Assembly: GCF_042682685.1 (NCBI RefSeq)
Contig: NZ_JBHUHX010000062.1
Span: 1-64,000 of the forward strand
Origin: Imhoffiella fuscus
Lineage (GTDB): Bacteria; Pseudomonadota; Gammaproteobacteria; Chromatiales; Chromatiaceae
Direction of reading: 5' to 3'
Length of the DNA stretch: 64,000 nucleotides
Shown here: positions 1 to 8,518 of the stretch, piece by piece
How positions within the stretch are numbered: position 1 is the first letter of the stretch
Layout of the letters: the number at the start of each line of letters is the position of its first letter
The notes under the pieces: model-generated
The model's database searches: none
Told to the model about the DNA's origin: nothing
What the model saw: only the letters and a program-made list of their open reading frames with translations
Translations under genes and position numbers: made by a program

Positions 1-1
1 C

Positions 2-225
2 AAGGACTGGGCTGAGAAACGCCCCGAACTATTCAAAAAACGCGTATACAATCTTCGGGGACTTGACATCAAGGCAAGAACCCCGACGATTTCGACTATG
101 TCTTCAACCTCCAATACGGCGCGAAGTACGCTCATGAGCATCCGGTGATCGCTGAGATTCGTGCAATGGTCGATGAAGACACGCGATTGAATGCAAATGC
201 GCAACAGCGTCTGACTGCCGAGTAG
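2..225 (+). pseudogene. C-terminal fragment of an unrecognised protein, frameshifted
   Basis: The fragment enters from the left edge. From base 2 the reading frame gives KDWAEKRPELFKKR and on to LDIK near base 72. It then loses sense, while the neighbouring frame continues plausibly (GKNPDDFDYVFNLQYGAKYA and on) to a TAG stop at 223-225. Restoring one G in the GG run at 73-74 joins the two into one protein tail of about 75 residues, so this is a single-base deletion or a sequencing error. I do not recognise the family. It does not look like the end of a MoxR ATPase, which normally precedes the next gene. Between it and base 395 I see only a doubtful 39-codon frame (275-394). Confidence 0.45.
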
Positions 226-394
226 TCCGCTATAGCATTTCTCGCGTTGGAGTACGCGGACGCGAATTCCCACCATGCCTTGGCGCAGAATGTCGAGGTT
301 CGTGTCTCACCTCAAGGCGAGTCTTGGGAACTGTCAAGTCACGAAAATTCACGAGCTGATTGCGATTTTGGAGTCGGATCATGATGGAACCTGA

Positions 395-1312
395 ATGAGC
401 CTCTACCCTCGACTCGACGATCTGCTCGAACTGCGCCATCAGGCCCATACCCTGGGTCTGCAGTCGCATCATCTGGTCAATTCGGCCTTCGCCGGGCTCT
501 ATGCCTCGGTGTTCCGGGGTGCCGGGGTCAATTTCGAGGAGGTGCGCGAGTACCGCGAGGGCGACGACATCCGCTACATGGACTGGAAGGTCACGGCCCG
601 CACCAACGAGCCGCATATGAAGATCTTCCGCGAGGAGCGCGAGCGGTCCGTGGTGCTCTGCGTCGACAAGGGGCCGCACATGAGCTTCGGCACCCGAGGC
701 ACCTTCAAGTCGGTCCAGGCGGCGCGCGCAGCGGCGCTGATCGGCTGGGCGGCGAGCCGGCTGAACGACCGGGTCGGCGGTCTGGTGTTCGGCGATCCGG
801 AGACCGGGCTTCAGCATTTTCGGCCGTCGCGCGGACGGCGGGCGCTGTGGCAGGTCCTGCGCACCCTGAGCCAGCCGGGGACCCGGATGGATCCCTCGAT
901 CGACTGTCTCGGCGGTGCCCTGCGCCGCGCGACCACCGGGCTTCCGACCGGCTCGCTGCTGTTCGTGATCGCCGATCTCAACCGCGAGGTGGTGGGCCTG
1001 GAGCAGGTGCTGGGCGATCTCTGTCAGCGCAACACCGTGGTCCTGGTCCCGGTCGACGACCCGGCCGACTGGGAGATCCCCGCGATGGGCATGGCGACCT
1101 TCACCGGCACCGACGGCAGCCTGATCGAGATCGACACCGACGACGCCGAGGCCAAGGCCCGCTTCCGCTCGGGCTGGGAGGCGCGGCGCGAGCATCTGCA
1201 GGCGATGGCGCACCGGCTGCACATCCTGCTGCTGCCGGTGCGCACCGACGCCGAGATCCATCTCACCCTGATCCGCAACCTCGAACAGCGCGCCCGCTCG
1301 CGAGCCGTCTAA
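395..1312 (+). CDS. DUF58 domain-containing protein
   Basis: This is a 305-residue DUF58 protein. The family signature is visible in the region reading DDIRYMDWKVTARTN, preceded by a conserved G-x-x-F-E-E-V-R-E-Y segment. DUF58 proteins have a degenerate von Willebrand A fold and sit in MoxR-associated operons thought to assemble or check envelope or metal-containing complexes. The exact role is unknown. It lies first in a same-strand series whose next start codon overlaps its stop (TAATG at 1310-1314). A MoxR AAA+ ATPase usually lies immediately upstream; here it is missing, and the ribosome-binding site before the ATG is weak. Confidence 0.9.
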   Translation: MSLYPRLDDLLELRHQAHTLGLQSHHLVNSAFAGLYASVFRGAGVNFEEVREYREGDDIRYMDWKVTARTNEPHMKIFREERERSVVLCVDKGPHMSFGTRGTFKSVQAARAAALIGWAASRLNDRVGGLVFGDPETGLQHFRPSRGRRALWQVLRTLSQPGTRMDPSIDCLGGALRRATTGLPTGSLLFVIADLNREVVGLEQVLGDLCQRNTVVLVPVDDPADWEIPAMGMATFTGTDGSLIEIDTDDAEAKARFRSGWEARREHLQAMAHRLHILLLPVRTDAEIHLTLIRNLEQRARSRAV

Positions 1313-1908
1313 TGGATCCCATCTTCACACCCGTTCAAACCCTCCAGCAGCTGCGCGACATCCGCGACATGCCGCCGGTCTCCTGGTGGCCGCCGGCGCC
1401 CGGCTGGTGGCTGGTCGCGCTCGCCTCTCTGGTGCTGGGATATCTGATCTGGCGCTGGCGGATGCCCCTGAGCCTGCGGGTGCCCATCCCCGGCATCACG
1501 CTCGGGACCTGGCGCTGGGACGCGGCCTCCGCCCTGCGCGACCTGAGGCGCCGGCTGCACGGCGGCGCGGATGCCAAGGTGATCGCGGGCGACCTCTCCG
1601 AGCTTCTGCGGCGCATCGCCATGGCCCGGCTGGGACGGCCCGCCTGTGCCGGTCTGACCGGCGAGGACTGGCTCGGCTGGCTGGCGGAGCAGGATCCCAA
1701 CGGCTTTCCCTGGCGCGAGCGCGGCCGGTCGCTGCTGATCGCGCCCTATGCGCCGTCCGGGGCGATGGCCGCCGGGTTGGAAGACTTGATCGATGCCGCC
1801 GACGGCTGGGTGAGTGCCCCCAAGCCCAAATCGGGCTCGGGTCGCCGGCTTCGACTGCCGGGCAGGCGTCGCGCCGTTTCGCCGGCGGGGGAGGGCGGCC
1901 ATGTTTGA
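1312..1908 (+). CDS. DUF4381 domain-containing protein
   Basis: This 198-residue protein has an N-terminal PPVSWWPPAPGWW stretch followed by one hydrophobic segment (about residues 28-45), the hallmark of DUF4381 proteins in MoxR/VWA operons. The rest is a cytoplasmic, Arg-rich helical region. The ATG shares a base with the stop of the DUF58 gene, and its own end overlaps the next start by 8 nt, so translation is probably coupled. Function is unknown; family context suggests a small membrane partner of the VWA proteins that follow. Confidence 0.85.
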   Translation: MDPIFTPVQTLQQLRDIRDMPPVSWWPPAPGWWLVALASLVLGYLIWRWRMPLSLRVPIPGITLGTWRWDAASALRDLRRRLHGGADAKVIAGDLSELLRRIAMARLGRPACAGLTGEDWLGWLAEQDPNGFPWRERGRSLLIAPYAPSGAMAAGLEDLIDAADGWVSAPKPKSGSGRRLRLPGRRRAVSPAGEGGHV

Positions 1909-2941
1909 GTTCCAGTGGCCCTGGGCTGCCCTGCTGCTTCCGCTGCCCTTGCTGATCGCCCGCTTCTGGCCCGATCGGCGCGTCCAGCCGGAGGAGGGGC
2001 TGGAAGGACGCCGCGACACCTTGCTGCATCCGGCGCTGGAGGAGCTGCGGACCGCCTTCAATGCGCGCCGTCCGCGTCTGCAGCTCGCCGGCTGGCTGCA
2101 TCGCGCGCTCCTCTATCTCTTGTGGCTCGGTCTGGTGCTGGCCCTGATGGGGCCCCAGTGGCTGACCCCCTACACCGAGATCAGCACGCCCGGCTACGAC
2201 CTCATGATCGCGGTCGACGCCTCGCATTCGATGGAGGCGCTCGACTTCAGCGTCGAGGGCCGTCAGGTCAACCGCATGGCGGTGGTCAAGGGCGTCATGG
2301 GGCGCTTCATCGACGCCCGCGACGGCGACCGGGTCGGGCTCATCCTCTTCGGCAGCCAGTCCTTCATCCTCTCGCCGCTCAGTCTCGACCGGCATGCGGT
2401 GCGTCAGCTGCTCGACGGCGTGGTGCCCGGCATCGCCGGTCCGGCGACCGCGCTGGGCGACGCCATCGCGCTCGGCGTCAAGAAGCTGCGCGAGCGTCCC
2501 GAGGGCTCGCGGGTCATGATCGTGATCGCCGACGGCGACAACAACGCCGGCAGCTTCGCGCCCAAGGAGGCGGCCATGCTGGCCCGCGCGGCCGGGGTGC
2601 GCATCTATGTGGTGGGGGTGGGCAGCAAGCAGAGCAGCATCCCCATCTTCGAGGACGGCAGCGTGCGCTACCGCGACGACCTCACCATGGACGAGGACAC
2701 GCTGCGCGAGATCGCCAGCCTGACCGGCGGCGGCTATTTCCGCGCCACCGACACCAGCGCCCTGGAGGAGATCTCCGCGCGCATCGGACAGCTCGAAAAG
2801 ACCGAGGCCCAGGCTCGCACCGCCTATCTGCCTCGACCACTCTACCGCTGGCCCCTGGGGATGGCGCTCCTGGCCCTGCTCGGCCTGGGGCTCTTCCCCG
2901 AGGGGCGCAAGCGCTTCGTACGCAGGTTCGCCAGTGACTGA
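1901..2941 (+). CDS. VWA domain-containing membrane protein (BatA-like)
   Basis: This 346-residue protein has two hydrophobic segments near the N-terminus, a periplasmic VWA domain and a C-terminal membrane segment, the usual BatA plan. The metal-ion-dependent adhesion site is intact: D-A-S-H-S near residue 106, and the IADGDNNAG segment later in the domain. I chose the ATG at 1901 because the protein then begins MFEFQWPWAALLL, as BatA proteins do. Upstream codons in the same frame are Arg/Pro-rich overlap with the DUF4381 gene. VWA domains bind partner proteins through a metal ion; the Bat partners are still unclear. Confidence 0.88.
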   Translation: MFEFQWPWAALLLPLPLLIARFWPDRRVQPEEGLEGRRDTLLHPALEELRTAFNARRPRLQLAGWLHRALLYLLWLGLVLALMGPQWLTPYTEISTPGYDLMIAVDASHSMEALDFSVEGRQVNRMAVVKGVMGRFIDARDGDRVGLILFGSQSFILSPLSLDRHAVRQLLDGVVPGIAGPATALGDAIALGVKKLRERPEGSRVMIVIADGDNNAGSFAPKEAAMLARAAGVRIYVVGVGSKQSSIPIFEDGSVRYRDDLTMDEDTLREIASLTGGGYFRATDTSALEEISARIGQLEKTEAQARTAYLPRPLYRWPLGMALLALLGLGLFPEGRKRFVRRFASD

Positions 2942-3998
2942 CAAGGGATTCCACTTCGACCAGCCGCTCTGGTTCCTCGGCCTGCTGCTGATCCTGCCGG
3001 TCGCCGTCTGGCTGGCCCGCAGCGCGGCCAAGGCGGCCCAGGGCGCCATCCATCGCTATGCCGATCCCCATCTGCTGCCCTATCTGACCGGCACCCGCGA
3101 CCTGCGGACCGCCGAGCGCTGGGGCCGCTTCCTGCGCTGGTGTCTGCTCTGGACTCTGCTGCTGACCGCCATGGCCGGGCCGCGCTGGGACTATCGCGAC
3201 ATCCGTCTCTTCCATCCGGGCAACAACCTGCTGGTCCTGCTGGACATCTCGCGCTCCATGCTGGCCGAGGACGTGAGCCCGAACCGGCTCGGCCGCGCCC
3301 GCCAGGAGCTGCAGGACCTCATCGTCCAGGACCGGCAGGTGCGGCTGGGCCTGATCGTCTTCGCCACCGTGCCGCACGTGCTCTCGCCCATCACCGAGGA
3401 CATCGGCAGCATCCTCAACGCACTGCCTGCGCTCTCGGCCGATCTGGCCAGCCCCGAACTGCAGGGCAGCAGTCCGACCCGCGCCCTCACTCGTGCCGAG
3501 AGCCTGCTCGCCGGTCTGCCCGAAGACAGCGCACGCTCCATTCTGCTCATCTCGGACGGCGACTTCGAGGAGCCGGGCCTCGCCGACCAGGTGGGGCGTC
3601 TCGCGAACCAGGGTGTAAGGCTGCACGTGCTGGGCGTCGGCACGCCGGAGGGCGCGACCGTCCCGGCGCCCCAGGGCGGCGTGGTGGTGGATCCGCGCGA
3701 TCCGAGCCGCGCGCCGGTGCGTTCCGCATTGAACGAACCGCTGCTCGAATCCCTGGCAGCAAGGGGCAAGGGTCTCTATCTGCGCGCCGATTTCCGCGAC
3801 GCGGATACCCAGCAGATCCTCGAGGCCGCTGCCACCAGCCGGCTTCCGCCCGAGGCGAGCGACGCCCGCACCCGGATCTGGAACGAGCGCTATTGGCTGC
3901 CCGTGCTGTTGCTGGTCGTGTTGCTGATCCCCCAGTTCCGCAGTCTGCCGCCACGCCGACGCCGTCCGGCCCGTCAGCCCGAGGGTGGTCAATCATGA
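2934..3998 (+). CDS. VWA domain-containing membrane protein (BatB-like)
   Basis: This is the second VWA protein of the operon, 354 residues, starting at a GTG that overlaps the previous stop. It has membrane segments near residues 10-25 and 60-80, a VWA domain with an intact D-I-S-R-S metal site near residue 103 and a later LLISDGD motif, and a hydrophobic C-terminal segment before an Arg-rich tail. Paired BatA and BatB proteins are thought to form a membrane-anchored complex with the TPR protein encoded next. The gene is tightly linked to its neighbours and presumably co-expressed with them. Confidence 0.87.
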   Translation: MTDKGFHFDQPLWFLGLLLILPVAVWLARSAAKAAQGAIHRYADPHLLPYLTGTRDLRTAERWGRFLRWCLLWTLLLTAMAGPRWDYRDIRLFHPGNNLLVLLDISRSMLAEDVSPNRLGRARQELQDLIVQDRQVRLGLIVFATVPHVLSPITEDIGSILNALPALSADLASPELQGSSPTRALTRAESLLAGLPEDSARSILLISDGDFEEPGLADQVGRLANQGVRLHVLGVGTPEGATVPAPQGGVVVDPRDPSRAPVRSALNEPLLESLAARGKGLYLRADFRDADTQQILEAAATSRLPPEASDARTRIWNERYWLPVLLLVVLLIPQFRSLPPRRRRPARQPEGGQS

Positions 3999-4015
3999 TT
4001 CGAGCAATAATTGTT

Positions 4016-4089
4016 GAACCGCAAAGGACGCGAAGAACGCAAAGGGTCTCGATGATTCGTCTTCGCGCCCTTTGCGCCTTTGCGGTTCC
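4016..4089. repeat. Imperfect palindromic repeat built from CGCAAAGG-type units
   Basis: The left arm (4016-4045) carries GAACCGCAAAGG and a second CGCAAAGGG. The right arm (about 4061-4089) reads CCCTTTGCGCCTTTGCGGTTC, whose reverse complement matches the left arm. Short intergenic repeats of this composition (AACCGCAAAG with CTTTGCGGTT) are scattered in many bacterial genomes and often give spurious peptides such as PQRTRRTQR, exactly what the left arm would encode here. It lies between the BatB-like gene and the mature part of the TPR protein, and the right arm is translated. Confidence 0.7.
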
Positions 4090-5674
4090 CATTCTCTGTA
4101 TGACGGCCTTACCCGCGCGCGCGGACTGGTTCGAGACCGACGAGCTGCAGGCCTACGAGGCCTATCGCTCCGGCGATTATGCCGAGGCCGCCAAGTCCTT
4201 CGAGAATCCCTATCGGCGCGGCGTCGCACTCTATCGGGCCGGTCGCTATGCCGAGGCCGAGCGTGCATTCGGGGCGGTGGATTCGGGGGACTTCCGCGAA
4301 TCGGCCCGCTACGATCAGGGCAACGCCCGCTTCAGGCTCGGCGACTACATGGGCGCGGCCGAGGCCTACGAGGACGTCCTGGCCGGAAATCCCTCGCACG
4401 AGGACGCGGCCTTCAACCTGGCATTGACGCGCTCCATGCTGGCCAGGCTCGAACAGGAGCAGTTCCGCGATCGGACCGATGCGCCCAAGAAGGAGGACGA
4501 CGCTCAGTCCGGCGACCGCTCGACAGACCAGCAACGCAAGGACGTGTCCAAACAGGCTTCGTCCGAGGAGACACGGTCGGATCGGCCGCCGTCTGAGCAG
4601 GAAAGATCCCAGCAGAAAAAGTCCGAGCAACAAGAGTCGCAACAGCAGTCCGGTCAGAAACAGGACGAAGAGCGGCAGGACAATCAGCAACAGCAGTCGG
4701 GCGATGGCGAGCCTCAGCCGTCCGACTCATCCGGATCGGAGCAGCAGGAGCAGTCCGGCGAGGGTTCATCCGGCGAGAGCGGTCAGGGCGGTGGCTCCGA
4801 GGATCGATCGGGCGGAGACTCGACGGCCGAGCAAGGGAATTCCGGACAGGGCGATGCATCGAGCGGCCAGGACGGAGCCTCCAGTCGCGAGACAACCGAT
4901 GGAAACGGCGATCGGAGCGAGGATCAGGATCGCACCAACGGTAATCGGCGGAACGCGGACCGCGATGCGCGTGGCAAGGGCGGTGAGCGTCTCGATACGG
5001 ACGGTGAGTCGGGCGAGCGTGCGTCGAGCCGCGATGGGCGCGGGGACCGTGGGGAGGATGCGAAGCGGGACGCTCGGAGCCGTCGCGATGATTCGACGCG
5101 TGAGGAATCGGGTCGCGGTGAGAAGGGCGATGAGCGCGGTCGACGCGAGTCCTCCGAGCGTGATGCCGAGGACCGGGGCGCGGGCGGCGACGAGTCCCGA
5201 GAGCAAGGGCCGGGCAAGGAGGAGGACGGTGAGGGTTTCAAAGGCCGCTCGGATCGCGAGCGGGGAGCAGCGGGCGAGGGCGGCGATCGCTCCAAACCGG
5301 AGGAAGGCGATGAGGGACGCTCGGACCCGGATCGTCCGACGAGCGAGCGGCGAGGTGGCGGTCCTGGACCGGCCGGTTCGGAGCGCATGCGTCTTCCCGC
5401 GTCGCTCGACGCACGTGATGCCAAGGCGGTCGATCGGTTCGACCAGCTCGGCCGTCAGCCCGGTGTCGACATGGACGCCCAGACCAATGAGGGCCAGATG
5501 CCCTCGCTGGAGGGGATGCGGGCGATGGGCGGTCCTGGCATGGCGGTCATGGAGCAGCGTCTCCGACAGCTACAGGGAGATCCGAGCCTCTTGATTCGCA
5601 ACCAGTTCCGAATCGATGAGATGCGTCAGATACAGGGCATGACGGGTGGCTGGCGGGAGGTGAGGCCGTGGTGA
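4052..5674 (+). CDS. TPR protein with long charged low-complexity region (BatC-like)
   Basis: With the ATG at 4052 this is a 540-residue secreted protein. A signal peptide (MIRLRALCAFAVPILCM, ending near ALPARA) is followed by tetratricopeptide-like helices (about residues 28-135, with repeated YRSGDYAEA / YRAGRYAEA units). A region of about 300 residues rich in Ser, Gln, Glu, Asp, Gly and Arg follows, then a conserved-looking C-terminal 90 residues. An in-frame ATG at 3995 would add residues encoded by a palindromic repeat and I consider it less likely. BatC-type TPR proteins occupy this position in Bat operons. The stop overlaps the BatD start, so coupling is likely. Confidence 0.8.
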   Translation: MIRLRALCAFAVPILCMTALPARADWFETDELQAYEAYRSGDYAEAAKSFENPYRRGVALYRAGRYAEAERAFGAVDSGDFRESARYDQGNARFRLGDYMGAAEAYEDVLAGNPSHEDAAFNLALTRSMLARLEQEQFRDRTDAPKKEDDAQSGDRSTDQQRKDVSKQASSEETRSDRPPSEQERSQQKKSEQQESQQQSGQKQDEERQDNQQQQSGDGEPQPSDSSGSEQQEQSGEGSSGESGQGGGSEDRSGGDSTAEQGNSGQGDASSGQDGASSRETTDGNGDRSEDQDRTNGNRRNADRDARGKGGERLDTDGESGERASSRDGRGDRGEDAKRDARSRRDDSTREESGRGEKGDERGRRESSERDAEDRGAGGDESREQGPGKEEDGEGFKGRSDRERGAAGEGGDRSKPEEGDEGRSDPDRPTSERRGGGPGPAGSERMRLPASLDARDAKAVDRFDQLGRQPGVDMDAQTNEGQMPSLEGMRAMGGPGMAVMEQRLRQLQGDPSLLIRNQFRIDEMRQIQGMTGGWREVRPW

Positions 5675-7428
5675 GGTCATCCGCCGATTCCTGGAGCGGG
5701 CGATGGCCTTGGCTGGCTGGCCTGCTGTGGAGCTGTCTGTTGGGCGCTGTCCAGGCTCAGCCCTATTACGGACAGCCCTACCCGATGCAGACCTATCCAG
5801 GTCGGGGCTACTATGCGCCGCCCTATTACGGGCAGCCGCCGGGCTATGGACAAACTCCCAATCCGCAAGGACAGGCGCCCAGCACGGGGGCTTCGGCCCA
5901 GCAGCCCGCGACGCCCCAGTATCGCCCCTTATCGCCGAGCAACGCCCAGGGTGTGCCGCCGACCTATCGGCCGTCCGCGCCGAGTCAACCGTCCTATGGC
6001 ACGCCTGGCTATCCCTCGGGTTGGCCGTCGTCCTATGCCCAGCCCTCGGGGCGTTCGCCGGGTCCGGCTGCGCTTACTCTGAGCTGGTCGCTCGTCGAAT
6101 CTGCACCCTATCTCCAACAGCCGGTGGTTTTGAGCCTCGAACTCGTGAGTCAGAGCAGTCCGAGCACGCTGGATCTGGAGTTGCCGTCGAGCAACGATGT
6201 GCTGATGAAGACGCTGGAGGGGCCGACGACCGGTTCGCGCCAGATCGATGGCCGGCGTGAGGTGGTCAACAGCTTCGTCGTCACCCTGGTTCCGCTGCGC
6301 ACGGGTGAACTCGAATTGCCGCCGATCCGTGCGCTGGGGCGCTGGACCAATGGCCAGCGCTTCGAGGCCGCGACCGACCGTGCGGTGCGGCTGCAGGTAC
6401 GGCCCTCGATGACCTCGGTGCGTCCCTGGCTGCCGCTGGAGTCGTTGAGTCTCAAGTCGACCCTGGATCGCCAAGGGATGCTGGAACCAGGCCAGCCGGT
6501 GACCCTGACTCTGGACATCTCGGCCGAGGGCGCCACTGCGGTCCAGTTGCCGAGCCTCGAGAACCAGCTGCGCGGCGAGGGCTTTCGGGTCTATCGCGAG
6601 CAGACCCTGACCGACACCCGGGTCTCCTCCGACAGACGTCGTTTGCTTGCACGCCGCACCGAGTATTACACCCTGGTGCCCCAAACCGGCGGTCGGATCA
6701 CTCTGCCCGAGATGAGCGTCGCCTGGTGGAACGTCGAGCGAGGCGTGCGCGAGGTGACACGGTTGCCGCTCAAGACCCTGAACGTGCGCGGTGGCGGGCC
6801 GTTCGGTCTGTCTCAGGGCGCCTTTTCCGCTTCGGTTTGGCTCAAGGTCTGGCTGCCGGTCGGTGCGCTTTTGCTGCTGGTGGGCGGCTATTGGCTAGGC
6901 GTGCTCTATCGCGGCCGTCCGCTCCAAGCCGGGGCGGATCTGTTGAAATTCGGTTGGCGTGCCCTGGTCATCGGACTGGGTCTGATCGCGATGCTGTTGC
7001 GACGCTATCTGGGCGGCTGGACGCTGGACTCCCTGCGTGAGGGGCTGCGATCGATCTGGTATCGCTCGATGAGCCCGGGCAGTCGCATCCTGCATTGCGT
7101 GCGTCGCGCCAACCGGGCCGAGACAGCGGCCGAATGGTGTCGTCTGTTCGAGGCCGAGTCGCGCGTCTGTCTGTCCGCGCATGGCGATCTCGCCCCATCT
7201 TCGCTGATCCGTCAGATTCAGCGCTATCGTCCCGGTGCCGATTCGGCGGTGCTGAAGCGGCTCATGGAGCAACTGGATGCGGCGCGCTTCGCCAACCGGC
7301 CGATCGATTTCGCGCGCTGGAAGCGCGAGCTGATGGGACAGGTTGGGCGCCGAGCCGCGTTGCTGCATGGCCGCCGTACGGTCGGTCGCGTGCGCTGGAA
7401 CGCGCTGCCCGAGCTGAATCCACGCTAG
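5668..7428 (+). CDS. BatD family protein
   Basis: This 586-residue BatD (oxygen-tolerance) protein starts at a GTG overlapping the previous stop; a second GTG follows directly. A signal peptide is followed by about 100 residues dominated by Tyr, Pro, Gln and Gly (repeats such as PYYGQPY). The BatD beta-rich periplasmic domain follows (from the LTLSWSLVE region onward). Two membrane segments lie near residues 395-415 and 430-445, with a cytoplasmic helical C-terminus. It closes the operon: no gene on this strand follows within 120 bp. The Tyr/Pro/Gln N-terminal extension is not a usual part of BatD. Confidence 0.87.
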   Translation: MVRSSADSWSGRWPWLAGLLWSCLLGAVQAQPYYGQPYPMQTYPGRGYYAPPYYGQPPGYGQTPNPQGQAPSTGASAQQPATPQYRPLSPSNAQGVPPTYRPSAPSQPSYGTPGYPSGWPSSYAQPSGRSPGPAALTLSWSLVESAPYLQQPVVLSLELVSQSSPSTLDLELPSSNDVLMKTLEGPTTGSRQIDGRREVVNSFVVTLVPLRTGELELPPIRALGRWTNGQRFEAATDRAVRLQVRPSMTSVRPWLPLESLSLKSTLDRQGMLEPGQPVTLTLDISAEGATAVQLPSLENQLRGEGFRVYREQTLTDTRVSSDRRRLLARRTEYYTLVPQTGGRITLPEMSVAWWNVERGVREVTRLPLKTLNVRGGGPFGLSQGAFSASVWLKVWLPVGALLLLVGGYWLGVLYRGRPLQAGADLLKFGWRALVIGLGLIAMLLRRYLGGWTLDSLREGLRSIWYRSMSPGSRILHCVRRANRAETAAEWCRLFEAESRVCLSAHGDLAPSSLIRQIQRYRPGADSAVLKRLMEQLDAARFANRPIDFARWKRELMGQVGRRAALLHGRRTVGRVRWNALPELNPR

Positions 7429-7550
7429 TCGGTTCGGACCGGGAGACGACGCGTACGGCTTGAGATGGTTCGCGGGGTCGTCCATCTTTTGGTTCGTATT
7501 CGACTCGTTTCTGGAAAGCCTTCCGGGCCAGCCGCTATCCTTGCTCCCCC

Positions 7551-8480
7551 GTGCCAATCCATGATTCTTCCTCCGCTCGCGACGACGACTCCGATTCCCT
7601 GCCGGATGTCCTCGAACCTGTCGATTCGCCCGATTCGCCCGATTCGCCCGATTCGATAGAGGGCGAAGGTTTTCCCCTGGGCGAGCTGTCCACGGAGGCG
7701 GTTGCCGATCCGGAGCCGGAGATGGCACCGGAGCCAGCGCCCGAGCGAGGCGCTGGGATTCTGGCGCGACTCCTCGGGCTGCGTCTACTGGTTTGGATCT
7801 GGCGTGGGGCCGTTGCGATGCTCGTGTTCCTCATGCTGTCCAGCGTGCTGCTGGTCGGCATCCTGCGCTGGGTGGATCCGCCCGCCTCGGCCTTCATGCT
7901 GAGGCATGCCTACAACGTCTGGCGTCTCGATCAGAATCCGCCCTATTACCAGCATGTCTGGATTCCCTGGGAGCGTATTCCGGTCAGCATGCGCCTGGCC
8001 GCTATCGCCGGAGAGGATCAGCGTTTCCCGGATCACCTGGGGTTCGATCTGATCGAGATCCGTCATGCGGTGACCGATTATGTTCAAGGCGGTCGGCTGC
8101 GCGGCGCCAGCACCATCAGTCAGCAGACGGCGAAGAATCTCTTTCTTTGGCCGGGCTCGGGCTGGTGGCGCAAGCTGTTGGAGAGCTGGTTCACGCTGGC
8201 GGTGGAGTCGCTCTGGCCGAAGGAGCGCATTCTGGAGGTCTACCTCAACATCGCCCAGTTCAGCCCCAGCACCTACGGGATCGAGGCCACCAGCCGGCGC
8301 TATTTCCACCACTCCGCCGCCGAGCTCACGCCCGAAGAAGCCGCCTTGCTGATCGGCGTGCTGCCCGCGCCCGGAATCTATCAGCTGGATCGACCGTCGG
8401 AGCGGTTGCGATGGCGCGCCGACTGGATCCTGGATCAGACCCATCGGCTGGGCGGAGAGCGCTATCTGCGTCGATTGTGA
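7551..8480 (+). CDS. mtgA: Monofunctional biosynthetic peptidoglycan transglycosylase
   Basis: This is a GT51 enzyme that polymerises lipid II into glycan strands at the inner membrane. The family motifs are all present: EDQRFPDHLGFD with the catalytic Glu near residue 155, GASTISQQTAKNLF, and KERILEVYLNIAQF with the following YGIEATSRRYF. One membrane anchor lies at about residues 78-104, and there is no transpeptidase domain. The N-terminal 75 residues are acidic and low-complexity, including a Ser-Pro-Asp repeat. The GTG at 7551 is the first available start; a shorter product beginning at the in-frame ATG near 7722 is also possible. Confidence 0.9.
   Translation: MPIHDSSSARDDDSDSLPDVLEPVDSPDSPDSPDSIEGEGFPLGELSTEAVADPEPEMAPEPAPERGAGILARLLGLRLLVWIWRGAVAMLVFLMLSSVLLVGILRWVDPPASAFMLRHAYNVWRLDQNPPYYQHVWIPWERIPVSMRLAAIAGEDQRFPDHLGFDLIEIRHAVTDYVQGGRLRGASTISQQTAKNLFLWPGSGWWRKLLESWFTLAVESLWPKERILEVYLNIAQFSPSTYGIEATSRRYFHHSAAELTPEEAALLIGVLPAPGIYQLDRPSERLRWRADWILDQTHRLGGERYLRRL
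7623..7655 (+). repeat. Tandem GATTCGCCC repeat inside mtgA
   Basis: Three full 9-bp units GATTCGCCC and a partial fourth lie head to tail. They are in frame and encode a Ser-Pro-Asp repeat in the cytoplasmic N-terminal tail of MtgA. The unit is a multiple of three, so gain or loss of copies would change tail length without breaking the frame. Confidence 0.85.
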
Positions 8481-8518
8481 GGGTACCGGGCTACGGGGTG
8501 CGGGCTGGAGGCGCTCCC

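Noticed and set aside
275..394. A 39-codon frame directly before the DUF58 gene
   Set aside because: It has no recognisable motif and no clear ribosome-binding site, and it is too short to support.
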